Positions 33,400-43,157 of a stretch of DNA of 64,000 nucleotides are shown one piece after another (the first letter of the stretch is position 1; each line of letters starts with the position of its first letter). The notes under the pieces are model-generated. The model made no database searches and had not been told where the DNA came from. It worked only from the letters and a program-made list of their open reading frames with translations. The stretch comes from UBA5066 sp046331465 (lineage in GTDB: Bacteria > Acidobacteriota > Thermoanaerobaculia > UBA5066): NCBI GenBank assembly GCA_046331465.1, contig JAXLQV010000001.1, positions 682,001 through 746,000 on the forward strand, in the 5' to 3' direction. Made by a program: the position numbers and the translations under genes.

Positions 33400-33981
33400 G
33401 TGGAGGGCCCGGCCGGGATCCCCGACGGCGATCTGGTCACCCGCATCCTCGCAGGGGACGAGGAGCTGTTCGGCGTCCTCGTCGACCGCTACAAGCTCCG
33501 CCTCTTCCGCTTCGTCTCGCGCTACCTCGGCGACCCCGAGGACGCGCGGGACGTGACGCAGGAGGTCTTCTTCAAGCTCTACTCCGCGCTCGACTCGTAC
33601 GACCCCAGGTACCGCTTCTCGACGTGGGCCTTCCGGATCGCCGGGAACGCCGCGATCGACCACCTGCGGCGCCGGCGGATCCGGGCCGTCCCGCTCGAGC
33701 TGCCGGCGGACGAGGAGTCGGACGGGAGGCGGATCGACCCGGTGGACGGCAAGCCCGACCCGCTCGAGGAGCTCTCCCGGGCCCGCCTCCGGGAGGCCCT
33801 CGACCTCGCGATCGAGCGCCTCCCCGACGACTACCGGGAGCTGATCAGCCTCCGCCACTACGGGGAGCTCGCCTACGAGGAGATCGCCGAGCTGAAGGGA
33901 ATGCCCCTGGGAACGGTCAAGAACAAGCTTTTCCGGGCCCGGCAGGCTCTCCGAGATCTTTTGCCGAAAGGCACCGTATAG
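33400..33981 (+). CDS. ECF-like RNA polymerase sigma factor
   Basis: 193 residues from a GTG. Region 2 runs YKLRLFRFVSRYLGDPEDAR, DVTQEVFFKLYSALDSYDPR and STWAFRIAGNAAIDHLRRRR; region 4 is ERLPDDYRELISLRHYGELA then YEEIAELKGMPLGTVKNKLF. There is no region 1 or 3, as expected for an ECF factor. The next gene, 13 bases on, encodes a membrane protein that may be its anti-sigma factor. The start could be 18 bases further upstream; the GTG at 33400 has AGGA seven bases before it. Confidence 0.92.
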   Translation: MEGPAGIPDGDLVTRILAGDEELFGVLVDRYKLRLFRFVSRYLGDPEDARDVTQEVFFKLYSALDSYDPRYRFSTWAFRIAGNAAIDHLRRRRIRAVPLELPADEESDGRRIDPVDGKPDPLEELSRARLREALDLAIERLPDDYRELISLRHYGELAYEEIAELKGMPLGTVKNKLFRARQALRDLLPKGTV

Positions 33982-33994
33982 AGAGATCGGGACG

Positions 33995-34504
33995 ATGACG
34001 ACGAACGCGCTGACCCCCGAACACTCCCTGACCCCGAGCGACCTCGACCGCGACCGGAAGCTGGAACTGCTTCTGGACGAGCTGGTTGCGGTTCCCGATG
34101 GGGAGGAGCTCCCGGCCGACTTCGCGAGCCGGGTCGTGGAACGGAGGCCCTGGGCCCCCTGGGAGGTCTCCCGCCCGTCGAGCTGGACGGTCCCGGCCGC
34201 GGTCGGGCTCGGGCTCCTCGGGGGGAGCCTCGGGCTCGCCCTGACGCCGCTCTGGAGCCTCGGACCCGGGACGGCCGTCACCGTCTGGGCGGAGCTCCTC
34301 GCGGTCGCGTTCGGGAGGCCCGTTGCCACGCTCGTCTCGGCCTTCCCGCTGATGGCCGAGGGAGCCGGGCGGGCGGCCCAGGCGGCGTCGACCGGCACCG
34401 TCGTCCTCTCCGGGCTCCTGGCTGGCGTCTCGGCGGCAACGCTCGGCGCCGTGCTCGGGCGCCTGCGCCGGCCGGCGGCCTCCGCCGCGCCCCGTCGCGC
34501 CTGA
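33995..34504 (+). CDS. Putative membrane anti-sigma factor
   Basis: 169 residues. A charged cytoplasmic N-terminus (about 1-65; LDRDRKLELLLDELVAVPDG) precedes three hydrophobic segments (about 67-85, 92-110, 125-148) and a basic tail. No zinc-binding HxxxCxxC motif is visible, so it is not a canonical ZAS anti-sigma factor. The call rests on position directly after an ECF sigma gene and on topology. Confidence 0.6.
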   Translation: MTTNALTPEHSLTPSDLDRDRKLELLLDELVAVPDGEELPADFASRVVERRPWAPWEVSRPSSWTVPAAVGLGLLGGSLGLALTPLWSLGPGTAVTVWAELLAVAFGRPVATLVSAFPLMAEGAGRAAQAASTGTVVLSGLLAGVSAATLGAVLGRLRRPAASAAPRRA

Positions 34505-34517
34505 GCCGGGGCGGGCC

Positions 34518-35420
34518 GTGGCCCGGCGCCTCCTCTCTGTCGTCGCGCTCCTCCACCTCGCGGTCGCGTCGCCGCTCCGGGGCGAGGACGGCGTCCTCGT
34601 GCGGGCGGGCGAGACCCGCGCCGGAGACCTCGTCGTCCTCGGGCGCGGCGCCGTCGTGGAGGGCGTCCTCTCCGGGACGCTCGTCGCCGTCGGCGGGAGC
34701 GTCCGCGTCGCGGGCCGCGTCGAGAAAGACCTCGTCACCTTCGGCGGGAGCGTCGTCCTCGAGAAGGGGGCGGAGGTCCGGGGCGACCTCCTCTCCGTCG
34801 GCGGCTCCGTCTCTTCTCCGGCGGGAGCGGAGACGGCGGTCCGGGGCCGCGTCCTGACCGTCGGCGCGGTCGAGGCGGCCTTCGCCGCCGAGCTCCAGAC
34901 CTCTCCCCTCTCCGCGAGGCCCGCGAGCGGCCTCCTCCTCGCGTTCCGGCTCGTCCTCCTCTTCCTCTGGCTCGTCGTCGGGCTCCTCCTCCTGCGCTTC
35001 CTCCCCCGGCCGGTCTCGGCGGCGGCCGGCCTCGTCCCGGGGCGCGTCGCGCTCGTCGGCGCGGTCGGCGCGGCGACGGTCCTGTCGGCCGCCCTCCTCT
35101 CGGCCTTTCTCCTCCTCGTCCTCCCGGCGTCCGCGGGGCTCGTCCTCGCCGGGCTCATCGTGGCGCTCCTCGGCGTGGCCAAGGCGTTCGGCCTCGCCGT
35201 CGTCTTCGTCGCCGTGGGCCGTCGCCTCACGCGCGCGGCGCGCCGGGGGAGCCCCCTCTTCGGCGACCCGGCGGCGCTCGCGGTCGGGCTCGCGCTCCTC
35301 GGGCTCCTCTCGCTCGTCCCGACCGCCGGGCCGCTCCTCTGGGCGGTCGTCTCGCTCCTCGCGATCGGCGCGGCGCTCCTCGCCGCCGCGCGGCGGGACG
35401 CCCTCCAGCCGGCCTTTTGA
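34518..35420 (+). CDS. Bactofilin-like polymer-forming protein with membrane helices
   Basis: 300 residues from a GTG 13 bases after the preceding stop. After a signal segment, residues about 22-115 show bactofilin-type right-handed beta-helix repeats: GDLVVLGRGAVVEGVLSGTL, VAVGGSVRVAGRVEKDLVTF, GGSVVLEKGAEVRGDLLSVG. Residues about 130-295 hold roughly five membrane helices. Cytosolic bactofilins polymerise into scaffolds; here the repeats follow a signal peptide, so they probably face the periplasm. Clustering with the sigma and putative anti-sigma genes suggests an envelope sensing or stress unit. Confidence 0.78.
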   Translation: MARRLLSVVALLHLAVASPLRGEDGVLVRAGETRAGDLVVLGRGAVVEGVLSGTLVAVGGSVRVAGRVEKDLVTFGGSVVLEKGAEVRGDLLSVGGSVSSPAGAETAVRGRVLTVGAVEAAFAAELQTSPLSARPASGLLLAFRLVLLFLWLVVGLLLLRFLPRPVSAAAGLVPGRVALVGAVGAATVLSAALLSAFLLLVLPASAGLVLAGLIVALLGVAKAFGLAVVFVAVGRRLTRAARRGSPLFGDPAALAVGLALLGLLSLVPTAGPLLWAVVSLLAIGAALLAAARRDALQPAF

Positions 35421-35439
35421 GGGGCGCGAGACCCCCTGA

Positions 35440-35476
35440 TACGCTCCGGCGCCCGGCGCCGCCCTCGACGCGGCGC
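35440..35476 (+). promoter_or_regulatory. Candidate -10 box and 5' leader hairpin
   Basis: TACGCT (35440-35445) is followed by GCGCCGC (35456-35462) pairing with GCGGCGC (35470-35476) around seven bases. The hairpin ends 15 bases before the ATG at 35492, just before its GGAGGAG site. Confidence 0.45.
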
Positions 35477-35491
35477 GGTGGAGGAGACGGC

Positions 35492-36370
35492 ATGGCGATC
35501 GCGCGCGTGGGGGTCATCGGGGCGGGACAGATGGGAGCGGGGATCGCCCACGTCGCCGCCCTCTCGGGCCGCGAGGTCGTCCTCGCGGACGTCTCGGTCG
35601 CGCTCGCCGAGAAGGGGGTCGCCGGCATCCGGAAGAACCTCGCGCGCCAGGTGGAGAAGGGGAAGGTCGCCGCGGAGGCCGCGGAGGCCGCCCTCGCCCG
35701 GATCACGCCGGCGGGCGACGTCGCCCCCTTCGCCGACGCCGACCTCGTCGTCGAGGCGATCGTCGAGGACGAGGCGGTCAAGCGCGACCTCTTCGCCCGC
35801 CTCGACGCCCTGGCGAAGCCGGGGGCGATCCTCGCGTCGAACACCTCCTCGATCTCGATCACGCGCCTCGCGGCCGCCACCAGGCGCCCCGGCGAGGTCA
35901 TCGGGATGCACTTCATGAACCCGGTCCCGGTGATGCAGCTCGTCGAGGTGATCCGGGGCATCGCGACGTCCGACGCGACGACGGAGGCGGTCGTCGCCGC
36001 CGCCAGGGAGATGGGGAAGGTCCCCGTCGAGTGCCGCGACTTCCCGGGCTTCGTCTCGAACCGGGTCCTGATGCCGATGATCAACGAGGCCGTCTTCGCC
36101 GTCTTCGAGGGGGTCGCGACCCCCGAGGCGGTCGACACGATCATGAAGCTCGGCATGAACCACCCGATGGGGCCGCTCACGCTCGCCGACTTCATCGGCC
36201 TCGACACCTGCCTCGCGATCCTGCGCGTCCTCCACCGCGGCCTCGGGGACGACAAGTACCGCCCCTGCCCCCTCCTCGTCCAGATGGTCGACGCGGGGTG
36301 GGTGGGGAAGAAGTCCGGGCGAGGCTTCTACCGCTACGCGGGCCCCGGCGGGGAGAAGGTCCCCGGTTGA
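35492..36370 (+). CDS. 3-hydroxybutyryl-CoA dehydrogenase (3-hydroxyacyl-CoA dehydrogenase family)
   Basis: 292 residues. The NAD site is VGVIGAGQMGAGIAHVAALS; catalytic Ser and His lie in NTSSISITRLA and GMHFMNPVPVMQLVEVIRG; the Asn region is FPGFVSNRVLMPMINEAVFA; the C-terminal domain is NHPMGPLTLADFIGLDTCLA. It oxidises or forms 3-hydroxyacyl-CoA in beta-oxidation or butyrate-type pathways. The ATG with GGAGGAG upstream is preferred over an earlier in-frame start. Its stop overlaps the TTG start of the TPR gene. Confidence 0.93.
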   Translation: MAIARVGVIGAGQMGAGIAHVAALSGREVVLADVSVALAEKGVAGIRKNLARQVEKGKVAAEAAEAALARITPAGDVAPFADADLVVEAIVEDEAVKRDLFARLDALAKPGAILASNTSSISITRLAAATRRPGEVIGMHFMNPVPVMQLVEVIRGIATSDATTEAVVAAAREMGKVPVECRDFPGFVSNRVLMPMINEAVFAVFEGVATPEAVDTIMKLGMNHPMGPLTLADFIGLDTCLAILRVLHRGLGDDKYRPCPLLVQMVDAGWVGKKSGRGFYRYAGPGGEKVPG

Positions 36371-38223
36371 TCTGCCAGGTCTGCGGCGCCGCGAACGACC
36401 TCGACCAGGAGTTCTGCCGGAAGTGCCAGAACAAGCTCCTCGTCGTCTCGGGCGCGAGCGAGACGTACGACGAGGGGCCCTCGGGCGAGGGGATCTCCCT
36501 CGACGAGCACCTGCTCGAGCGGGTCTCCGTCCTCGAGGAGATCGTCAAGCGGAGCGCCGAGACGCTCAAGGCGCTCCTCGAGGGGTTCCACCGGCAGGAG
36601 AAGAACGGCTTCGTCATCCAGACGGGGCTCCTCGCCCTCAAGGACCTCCTCGAGCGGAAGGGGCTCCTCGTCGAGCAGGAGTTCGTCGAGCTCTGGGAAG
36701 GGCGCGTCGACCAGCACCTGACCGTCCTCGAGAAGCGCGAGCGCTTCCTCGAGCACAAGGAGCGGATCCTCGCCGAGCACAAGGGCCCGGGGCGCGAGCG
36801 GCTCGTCGGCCTCCTCGGCGACGCCGAGCTCGCCTTCTTCGCCCTCGAGCCGGAGAAGGCGCTCGGCCTCCTCGAGGAGGCGTGGCGTCTCGACCGCCGG
36901 AACGCCGAGCTCGCGTTCTTCCTCGGCGAGACCTGGTTCAACGACGGCGAGGCCGTCAAGGCGTCCTCGGCCCTCCGTCACGTCCTCGAGCGGAAGCCGC
37001 AGCACTTCGAGGCGCTCGTCTACTCGGGGGTCCTCGAGAACGACCTCGGGCACCCGGAGAAGGCGGTCGACTTCCTCAAGCGCGCGCTCGCGATCCGGCC
37101 CGACGCCTTCCTTCCGGCGTTCGCCCTCGGGGCGATCCACGCCGGGTCGGGCCAGCTCGCGAAGGCCGAGGCCCTCCTGAAGCGGGCCGTCCAGATCGAG
37201 GAGAACCCTCAGGCGCTCTCCCTCCTCGGCACGATCGCCTACGAGCGGGGGCGGCTCACCGACGCCATCGACGCGCTCCAGCGCGCCGTCAAGCTCGACC
37301 CCGACGACGAGGACGGGCTCTTCCAGCTCGGGCTCTGCTACCTCGACCGGGGGTGGACGCAGAAGGCGGGGGAGCGGTTCCGCGCCGCGCTCGAGCTGAA
37401 CCCGAACCGGATCGAGCTCGGCGAGGCACGCAAGCTCCTCGGTCCCGCCGGCGTCGGCTCGGTTCCGGGGCTCTCGGACGCGACGACGGAGCGGTCGGGG
37501 CGTGCGGCCGCGGTCCGGGATCCCCAGAAGGCGCTCGCGGTCTGCCGCCGGGCCCTGAAGGCGGACCCGGAGAACCCGGCGATCCAGATCGCCTACGCCC
37601 TCGTCTGCTCGGCGGTCGGCCGCACCTCGGAGGCCGTCGCGACGACGCGGCGGGTCCTCGCCCAGAAGCCGGACGAGCCGATCGCCGCGGCCGCCTGGGC
37701 GACCCTCCTCGAGGCGCTCCGCGCGGAAGGGAAGTTCCGCGAGGGGACGCAGGTGGCGGGGGAGATGCTCGACGCGGTCACGTCCAACTACGCCCGGTCG
37801 ATCGCCCTCTTCCAGCGGGCAGCCGCCCTCGCGGAGATGGGCGAGCGGCTCGACGAGGCCCTCGACGACGCCGACAGGGCGCTCCGCCTCTCCCCCCGCG
37901 AGCTGAAGCAGTTCCCCCTCGCCGCGAAGGGCTGGGTCCACTACAAGAGGAAGGAGTTCGAGCGCGCCGTGGAATGCCTCTCGCGTGCCGCCGAGCTCGG
38001 GGAGACGCCGACCGGCCTCGCCCACCTCGGCCTCGCGTATCTCGCCGTCGGGGACGCCCGGGCGGCGCGGAAGGCGTTCGACCGGGCCAAGCGGCGCGGC
38101 GGGAAGTCGTCCGAGCGGCACGGGGGGCTCGAGGCGCGGATGCTCGAGCAGATCCGCCGGAACCTCCAGCTGACCGAGAAGGTCTCCAGCCGGCCGGGTC
38201 GCCGAAAGGGCAGGAACGGCTGA
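36367..38223 (+). CDS. Zinc-ribbon and TPR protein
   Basis: 618 residues from a TTG that overlaps the preceding stop (TTGA); GGGGAGAAGG lies just upstream. The N-terminus has a zinc ribbon, CQVCG and CRKCQ, then a coiled region (about 40-135) and a long array of TPR units, for example AVDFLKRALAIRPDAFLPAF, AEALLKRAVQIEENPQALSL, AIDALQRAVKLDPDDEDGLF. A second array starts after residue 385. Such proteins act as scaffolds; no partner is evident. The TTG is the only plausible start that keeps both zinc-binding CxxC pairs. Confidence 0.85.
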   Translation: MICQVCGAANDLDQEFCRKCQNKLLVVSGASETYDEGPSGEGISLDEHLLERVSVLEEIVKRSAETLKALLEGFHRQEKNGFVIQTGLLALKDLLERKGLLVEQEFVELWEGRVDQHLTVLEKRERFLEHKERILAEHKGPGRERLVGLLGDAELAFFALEPEKALGLLEEAWRLDRRNAELAFFLGETWFNDGEAVKASSALRHVLERKPQHFEALVYSGVLENDLGHPEKAVDFLKRALAIRPDAFLPAFALGAIHAGSGQLAKAEALLKRAVQIEENPQALSLLGTIAYERGRLTDAIDALQRAVKLDPDDEDGLFQLGLCYLDRGWTQKAGERFRAALELNPNRIELGEARKLLGPAGVGSVPGLSDATTERSGRAAAVRDPQKALAVCRRALKADPENPAIQIAYALVCSAVGRTSEAVATTRRVLAQKPDEPIAAAAWATLLEALRAEGKFREGTQVAGEMLDAVTSNYARSIALFQRAAALAEMGERLDEALDDADRALRLSPRELKQFPLAAKGWVHYKRKEFERAVECLSRAAELGETPTGLAHLGLAYLAVGDARAARKAFDRAKRRGGKSSERHGGLEARMLEQIRRNLQLTEKVSSRPGRRKGRNG

Positions 38224-38242
38224 CCGTTCGATTCGATTTCCC

Positions 38243-38272
38243 TTGACACGGCCCGTGCGCCATTCTCAGAAT
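38243..38272 (+). promoter_or_regulatory. Promoter of the TonB receptor gene
   Basis: TTGACA (38243-38248) and CAGAAT (38267-38272) are separated by 18 bases, a good sigma-70-type promoter, with the start expected near 38279. The leader is then about 150 bases. Confidence 0.65.
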
Positions 38273-38288
38273 TCGCGCGGGAGAAAAC

Positions 38289-38306
38289 ATACCGAGTGTT
38301 CGGTAT
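38289..38306. promoter_or_regulatory. Inverted-repeat operator
   Basis: ATACCGA (38289-38295) and TCGGTAT (38300-38306) form a perfect dyad with a four-base spacer, about ten bases past the predicted transcription start. Size and placement fit a TetR-type repressor site. A TetR regulator is encoded at 51362-52027, but nothing proves it binds here. Confidence 0.7.
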
Positions 38307-38404
38307 CTTGAGAAACGGGACGCAGGACCGGATTCCGGCGAGCACCCCGCGGACGGGGAACGCCGGGCAGCGTCCGAGGGCCGTTTCGATCACATTTCTT
38401 TGAA

Positions 38405-38420
38405 GGGCGCGGCGGCGCCC
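38405..38420 (+). promoter_or_regulatory. 5' leader hairpin
   Basis: GGGCGC (38405-38410) pairs with GCGCCC (38415-38420) around GGCG, immediately before the GGGAGG of the TonB receptor gene. Confidence 0.45.
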
Positions 38421-38432
38421 GGGAGGATCGAG

Positions 38433-41231
38433 ATGAAGAGGCTGACCCGAAACCCCGTGATCCGCGCCGTGGCCCTCCTCGGGGCCCTTCTCCTGCCGGC
38501 GGTCCGATGGGCGCCCCCGGCGGCCGCCCAGACGGCGGACGCCGTCGTGGAGGTGGACGTCGTCGACGAGACGGGAGCGCCCCTCCCCGGCGTCGCCGTG
38601 GAGCTGAAGCGCGCCGAGACCGGCTTCCTCAGGACGTCGGTCTCTTCCGTCCAGGGCTCCGTCCGCTTCCCGGCCGTTCCGCCGGCCGCGGGCTACACGA
38701 CGCGCGCCGCCCTGCAGGGCTTCGAGGCGGTCGAGCAGCCGCTCACGCTCCGCATCGGCCAGACGGCGAAGCTCCGGATCGTCCTCCGCGCCAAGTCGGT
38801 CACCGAGGCGGTCACCGTCGTCGCCGAGGCGCCCGTCATGGACGTCTACAAGTTCGACTCCTCGACGAACATCGTCCCCGAACAGATCCGCGAGCTCCCG
38901 GTCCCGAACCGCGAGTTCGAGAAGCTCGCCTTCATCGCGCCCGGCGTCCAGCGCGAGCGTGGCGAGTTCCGCTTCGTCACGGGCGGCCCGGTCATCGGCT
39001 CGGGCGGCAACGCCTCGCAGTCGACGATCCTGGTCGACGGCGTCGACTACACGGACCCGGCCCTCGGCCTCGCGAAGACCCGCGTCTCGCAGGACGCCAT
39101 CGCCGAGTTCCGCGTCGTGAACTCGCGCTTCGACTCCGAGGTCGGCGGCTCCTCCGGCGGCGCCCTGACGGTCCTCACGAAGACCGGGACGAACGACTTC
39201 AAGGGGAGCCTCTTCGCCTTCTACCTTCCCGACGCGCTCATCGCCAAGGGGTACAACGAGCTCGACTCGGACGTCGCCAAGCACCGCTTCCAGGGAGGCG
39301 CGACGCTCGGCGGGCCGATCGCGAAGGACAAGAGCCACTTCTTCCTCTCGGCCGAGTACGTCGACAACGTGCGACCCGCCCTCGTCCGCCCCGGCGGCGC
39401 TTTCGCGACGACCGGCAAGGTCGACGCCGAGGACCCGTTCACGCAGGTCCTCGCGTTCGGCTCGGCCACGTTCGGCCTGACCGACTCCCAGTCGCTCCTC
39501 GTCAAGGGGGACTACGAGCGCTACCGGGAGGAGAACTTCCGCGTCGGCGGGATCCAGGACGTCTCCTACGGCCAGGAGCTCCAGCGCGACAACTACAACT
39601 TCACCGCGGGCCACACCTGGATCGTGGGCGGCACGACGACGAACGAGCTCCGCGCGCAGTTCGGCCACCGGAAGTACTACGAGCCGATGAACTCGGACGC
39701 GGTCGGCGACTGGTACTCGCTCGGGAACACCCTCCGCTCGGGCGGCAACATCCTCGGTGACCTCCTCGGCGAGGGGGACCAGTACGAATTCCGCGACACG
39801 CTCTACCTCCACCTGTCGGGCAAGACCGGCACGCACGACGTGAAGGTCGGCGCGGGCTGGCAGCACGTCAAGGACCGCTCGATCATCGACACCTACCAGA
39901 ACGGCGTCTTCCTCTGGCTCTTCGACAACAAGACCGTCCCGTACGCCTACCTCTACGGCATCGGCTCGAGCGACGTCTCCATCCCGACGGACCGGATCGC
40001 CGGCTTCGTCCAGGACGACTGGCGCCCGGCCTCGAACGTGACCCTCAGCGTCGGCGTCCGCTACGACCTCGACACGAACGGCAACAACCCCGACTTCACG
40101 AGCGCCCTCGTCACGGCGCCGCGCGGCAAGGACACGAACAACGTCCAGCCCCGCGTCGGCTTCTCCTGGGACATCCGGAACGACGGCGCGTTCGTCGCCC
40201 GCGGCGGCTGGGGGATCTTCACCGGCCGCTACCTCCTCGTCCCGGCCTTCACCGAGCTCCAGCAGAACGGCACGACGGGCCGGAAGACCGTCACCCGGGT
40301 CAACGGCGCGATCCTCGGCCTGCCGGCGTTCGCCCTCGACCCGAACCACCCGACGACGACCGGCCTCCCGCTCGCCCCGGCCGCGACGATCATCGACTCC
40401 ACGCTCGACGCACCGCAGTCCAACCAGACGAGCCTCGGCCTGACGACGCGCCTCGGGAAGACCGGCCTCTACCTCGACGTGGAGGGGGTCTACTCCAAGG
40501 GGACGGACGAGATCCTGAACCGCGACACGAACTTCGGCGGCAACTCGAACCCGGTCCGGCTGAACAAGGCCTGGTCCAACATCAACACCTACACCAACGA
40601 CGGCCACTCGACCTACAAGGCGCTCACCGTCGCCCTCAACGGGACGCTCAAGGGCGGGCACCTCATCACGAGCTCGGTCACGTTCGCGGACAAGAAGAAC
40701 CTGAACGACGACTTCAGCCCCGAGTACCCGACGGGCTACCCGAACGACCCGGCGAACATCGAGGCGGAGTGGGGCAACGCCCGCTCCTCGGAGAAGCTCC
40801 GCGTCGTCCTCTCCGGCGTCTTCCGGCTCCCGTGGCAGCTCGCCGTCTCGCCGATCTTCCAGTACGGCTCCGGGCAACCCTGGACGCACCGGCTCGGCTA
40901 CGACTACAACGGCGACGGCTTCAACTCCGACCGTCCCGCCGGCGTCGACCGCTTCGGGGAGGACGGCCCGTGCTACCGGCGGTTCGACCTCCGGCTCTCG
41001 AAGAACTTCGCCCTCGGCGGGTCCATGGGCCTCGAGGTCATCGCCGAGGTCTTCAACCTCTTCGACTCGACGAACTACGACGTCGCCTCCGTCGACGGCG
41101 CGGAGTACCTCCGCGGCACGGCGCTGACGGCCCCGCTTCCGGCGAACCTGAACCCGAACTTCGGCAAGTACTCCCGGTCGATCCCCGAGGACTCGCAGCG
41201 GTTCCAGTTCGGAGTCCGCGTCACCTTCTAG
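38433..41231 (+). CDS. TonB-dependent receptor, carboxypeptidase-regulatory-like N-terminus (Oar-like)
   Basis: 932 residues. Signal peptide to about residue 35. A carboxypeptidase-regulatory-like beta-sandwich follows (VEVDVVDETGAPLPGVAVEL, then FPAVPPAAGYTTRAALQGFE), then the plug (STNIVPEQIRELPVPNREFE, STILVDGVDYTDPALG, SEVGGSSGGALTVLTKTGTN) and a 22-strand-type barrel ending FQFGVRVTF, the aromatic end recognised by the outer-membrane assembly machinery. The ligand is unknown; this class imports large substrates such as glycans or peptides, or acts in adhesion. A strong promoter, an operator and a terminator frame it as a single-gene unit. Confidence 0.93.
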   Translation: MKRLTRNPVIRAVALLGALLLPAVRWAPPAAAQTADAVVEVDVVDETGAPLPGVAVELKRAETGFLRTSVSSVQGSVRFPAVPPAAGYTTRAALQGFEAVEQPLTLRIGQTAKLRIVLRAKSVTEAVTVVAEAPVMDVYKFDSSTNIVPEQIRELPVPNREFEKLAFIAPGVQRERGEFRFVTGGPVIGSGGNASQSTILVDGVDYTDPALGLAKTRVSQDAIAEFRVVNSRFDSEVGGSSGGALTVLTKTGTNDFKGSLFAFYLPDALIAKGYNELDSDVAKHRFQGGATLGGPIAKDKSHFFLSAEYVDNVRPALVRPGGAFATTGKVDAEDPFTQVLAFGSATFGLTDSQSLLVKGDYERYREENFRVGGIQDVSYGQELQRDNYNFTAGHTWIVGGTTTNELRAQFGHRKYYEPMNSDAVGDWYSLGNTLRSGGNILGDLLGEGDQYEFRDTLYLHLSGKTGTHDVKVGAGWQHVKDRSIIDTYQNGVFLWLFDNKTVPYAYLYGIGSSDVSIPTDRIAGFVQDDWRPASNVTLSVGVRYDLDTNGNNPDFTSALVTAPRGKDTNNVQPRVGFSWDIRNDGAFVARGGWGIFTGRYLLVPAFTELQQNGTTGRKTVTRVNGAILGLPAFALDPNHPTTTGLPLAPAATIIDSTLDAPQSNQTSLGLTTRLGKTGLYLDVEGVYSKGTDEILNRDTNFGGNSNPVRLNKAWSNINTYTNDGHSTYKALTVALNGTLKGGHLITSSVTFADKKNLNDDFSPEYPTGYPNDPANIEAEWGNARSSEKLRVVLSGVFRLPWQLAVSPIFQYGSGQPWTHRLGYDYNGDGFNSDRPAGVDRFGEDGPCYRRFDLRLSKNFALGGSMGLEVIAEVFNLFDSTNYDVASVDGAEYLRGTALTAPLPANLNPNFGKYSRSIPEDSQRFQFGVRVTF

Positions 41232-41245
41232 CTCCGCAGACCCGT

Positions 41246-41273
41246 CCGGCGGGCGGCTTCGGCCGCCCGCCGG
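41246..41273 (+). terminator. Terminator hairpin with UUCG loop
   Basis: CCGGCGGGCGGC (41246-41257) pairs perfectly with GCCGCCCGCCGG (41262-41273) around TTCG, 15 bases after the receptor stop and followed by CACTTT. The C(UUCG)G tetraloop is exceptionally stable. Confidence 0.85.
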
Positions 41274-41280
41274 GCACTTT

Positions 41281-41300
41281 CGCCCCGCCTCCGCGGGGCG
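41281..41300 (+). promoter_or_regulatory. Hairpin before the acyl operon
   Basis: CGCCCCGC (41281-41288) pairs with GCGGGGCG (41293-41300) around CTCC. It directly follows the UUCG terminator and lies 41 bases before the first gene of the acyl operon. Confidence 0.45.
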
Positions 41301-41341
41301 CCGAACGCGGCCCCCGGGCACGCGCAGGGAGGGACTCCGTC

Positions 41342-42124
41342 ATGAGCATCGACACAGGACTCGCCGGACGCACGGTCGTCGTCACCGGGGCGGCCGCGGG
41401 GATCGGGAAGGCCACGGCGCTCCGGTTCGCGAAGGAAGGGGCGAAGGTCGCCGCGTGGGACGTCGCCGACGCGGCCGCGCTCGCCGACGAGTTGAAGGCC
41501 GCCGGGGCGCCCGACGCGTTCGCCGCGAAGGTGAACGTGGCGGACGCGGCGTCGGTGGCCGCCGCCGTCGCCGACGTGGTCGCGAGGTGGGGACGTGTCG
41601 ACGTCCTCGTCAACAACGCCGGGATCGTCCGGGACGCGCAGCTCGTCAAGTACAAGGACGGCGCGGTGGCGGCGACGATGACCGACGAGCAGTGGGACGC
41701 CGTCATCGGCGTGAACCTGAAGGGGGTGTTCCTCTGCACCCGCGCCGTGACGCCGCACATGATCGCGGCGGGAGGCGGCGTGATCCTGAACGCCTCGTCC
41801 GTCGTCGGCCTCTACGGCAACTTCGGGCAGACGAACTACGTCGCGACCAAAAGCGGCGTCATCGGGATGACGAAGACCTGGGCGCGCGAGCTCGGCAAGT
41901 TCCGGATCCGCGTCAACGCCGTCTGCCCCGGCTTCGTCGCCACGGAGATCCTCAAGGCGATGCCCGCGAAGGTGCTCGAGGGGATGGTCGCGCACACGCC
42001 GATCGGCCGGATGGGCGAGCCGGACGACATCGCGAACGCCTACGTCTGGCTCGCCTCCGACCAGGCGGGCTTCGTCCACGGCGCCGTCCTCTCGGTCGAC
42101 GGCGGCCTCGTCACAGGGACGTAG
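41342..42124 (+). CDS. Short-chain dehydrogenase/reductase, FabG-like
   Basis: 260 residues. NAD(P) site TVVVTGAAAGIGKATALRFA; NNAG motif in VDVLVNNAGIVRDAQL; catalytic Ser in ILNASSVVGLYGNF; Tyr and Lys in TNYVATKSGVIGMTKTWARE. The C-terminus (RMGEPDDIANAYVWLASDQA) is typical of 3-oxoacyl-ACP/CoA reductases. It would reduce a 3-oxoacyl thioester or oxidise a hydroxyacyl one. It is the first gene of a seven-gene plus-strand run devoted to acyl chemistry; the next gene is ten bases away. Confidence 0.92.
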   Translation: MSIDTGLAGRTVVVTGAAAGIGKATALRFAKEGAKVAAWDVADAAALADELKAAGAPDAFAAKVNVADAASVAAAVADVVARWGRVDVLVNNAGIVRDAQLVKYKDGAVAATMTDEQWDAVIGVNLKGVFLCTRAVTPHMIAAGGGVILNASSVVGLYGNFGQTNYVATKSGVIGMTKTWARELGKFRIRVNAVCPGFVATEILKAMPAKVLEGMVAHTPIGRMGEPDDIANAYVWLASDQAGFVHGAVLSVDGGLVTGT

Positions 42125-42134
42125 GAGGGGCGCG

Positions 42135-43127
<993 letters not shown>

Positions 43128-43157
43128 GGCGGCCGGAGGCGGTGCGGAGGTGAACCC

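Noticed and set aside
37941..41321. Long open frame on the minus strand opposite the TonB receptor
   Set aside because: The product is a Val/Arg/Asp/Glu-rich shadow of the receptor, has no motif, and runs through the receptor's promoter and operator.
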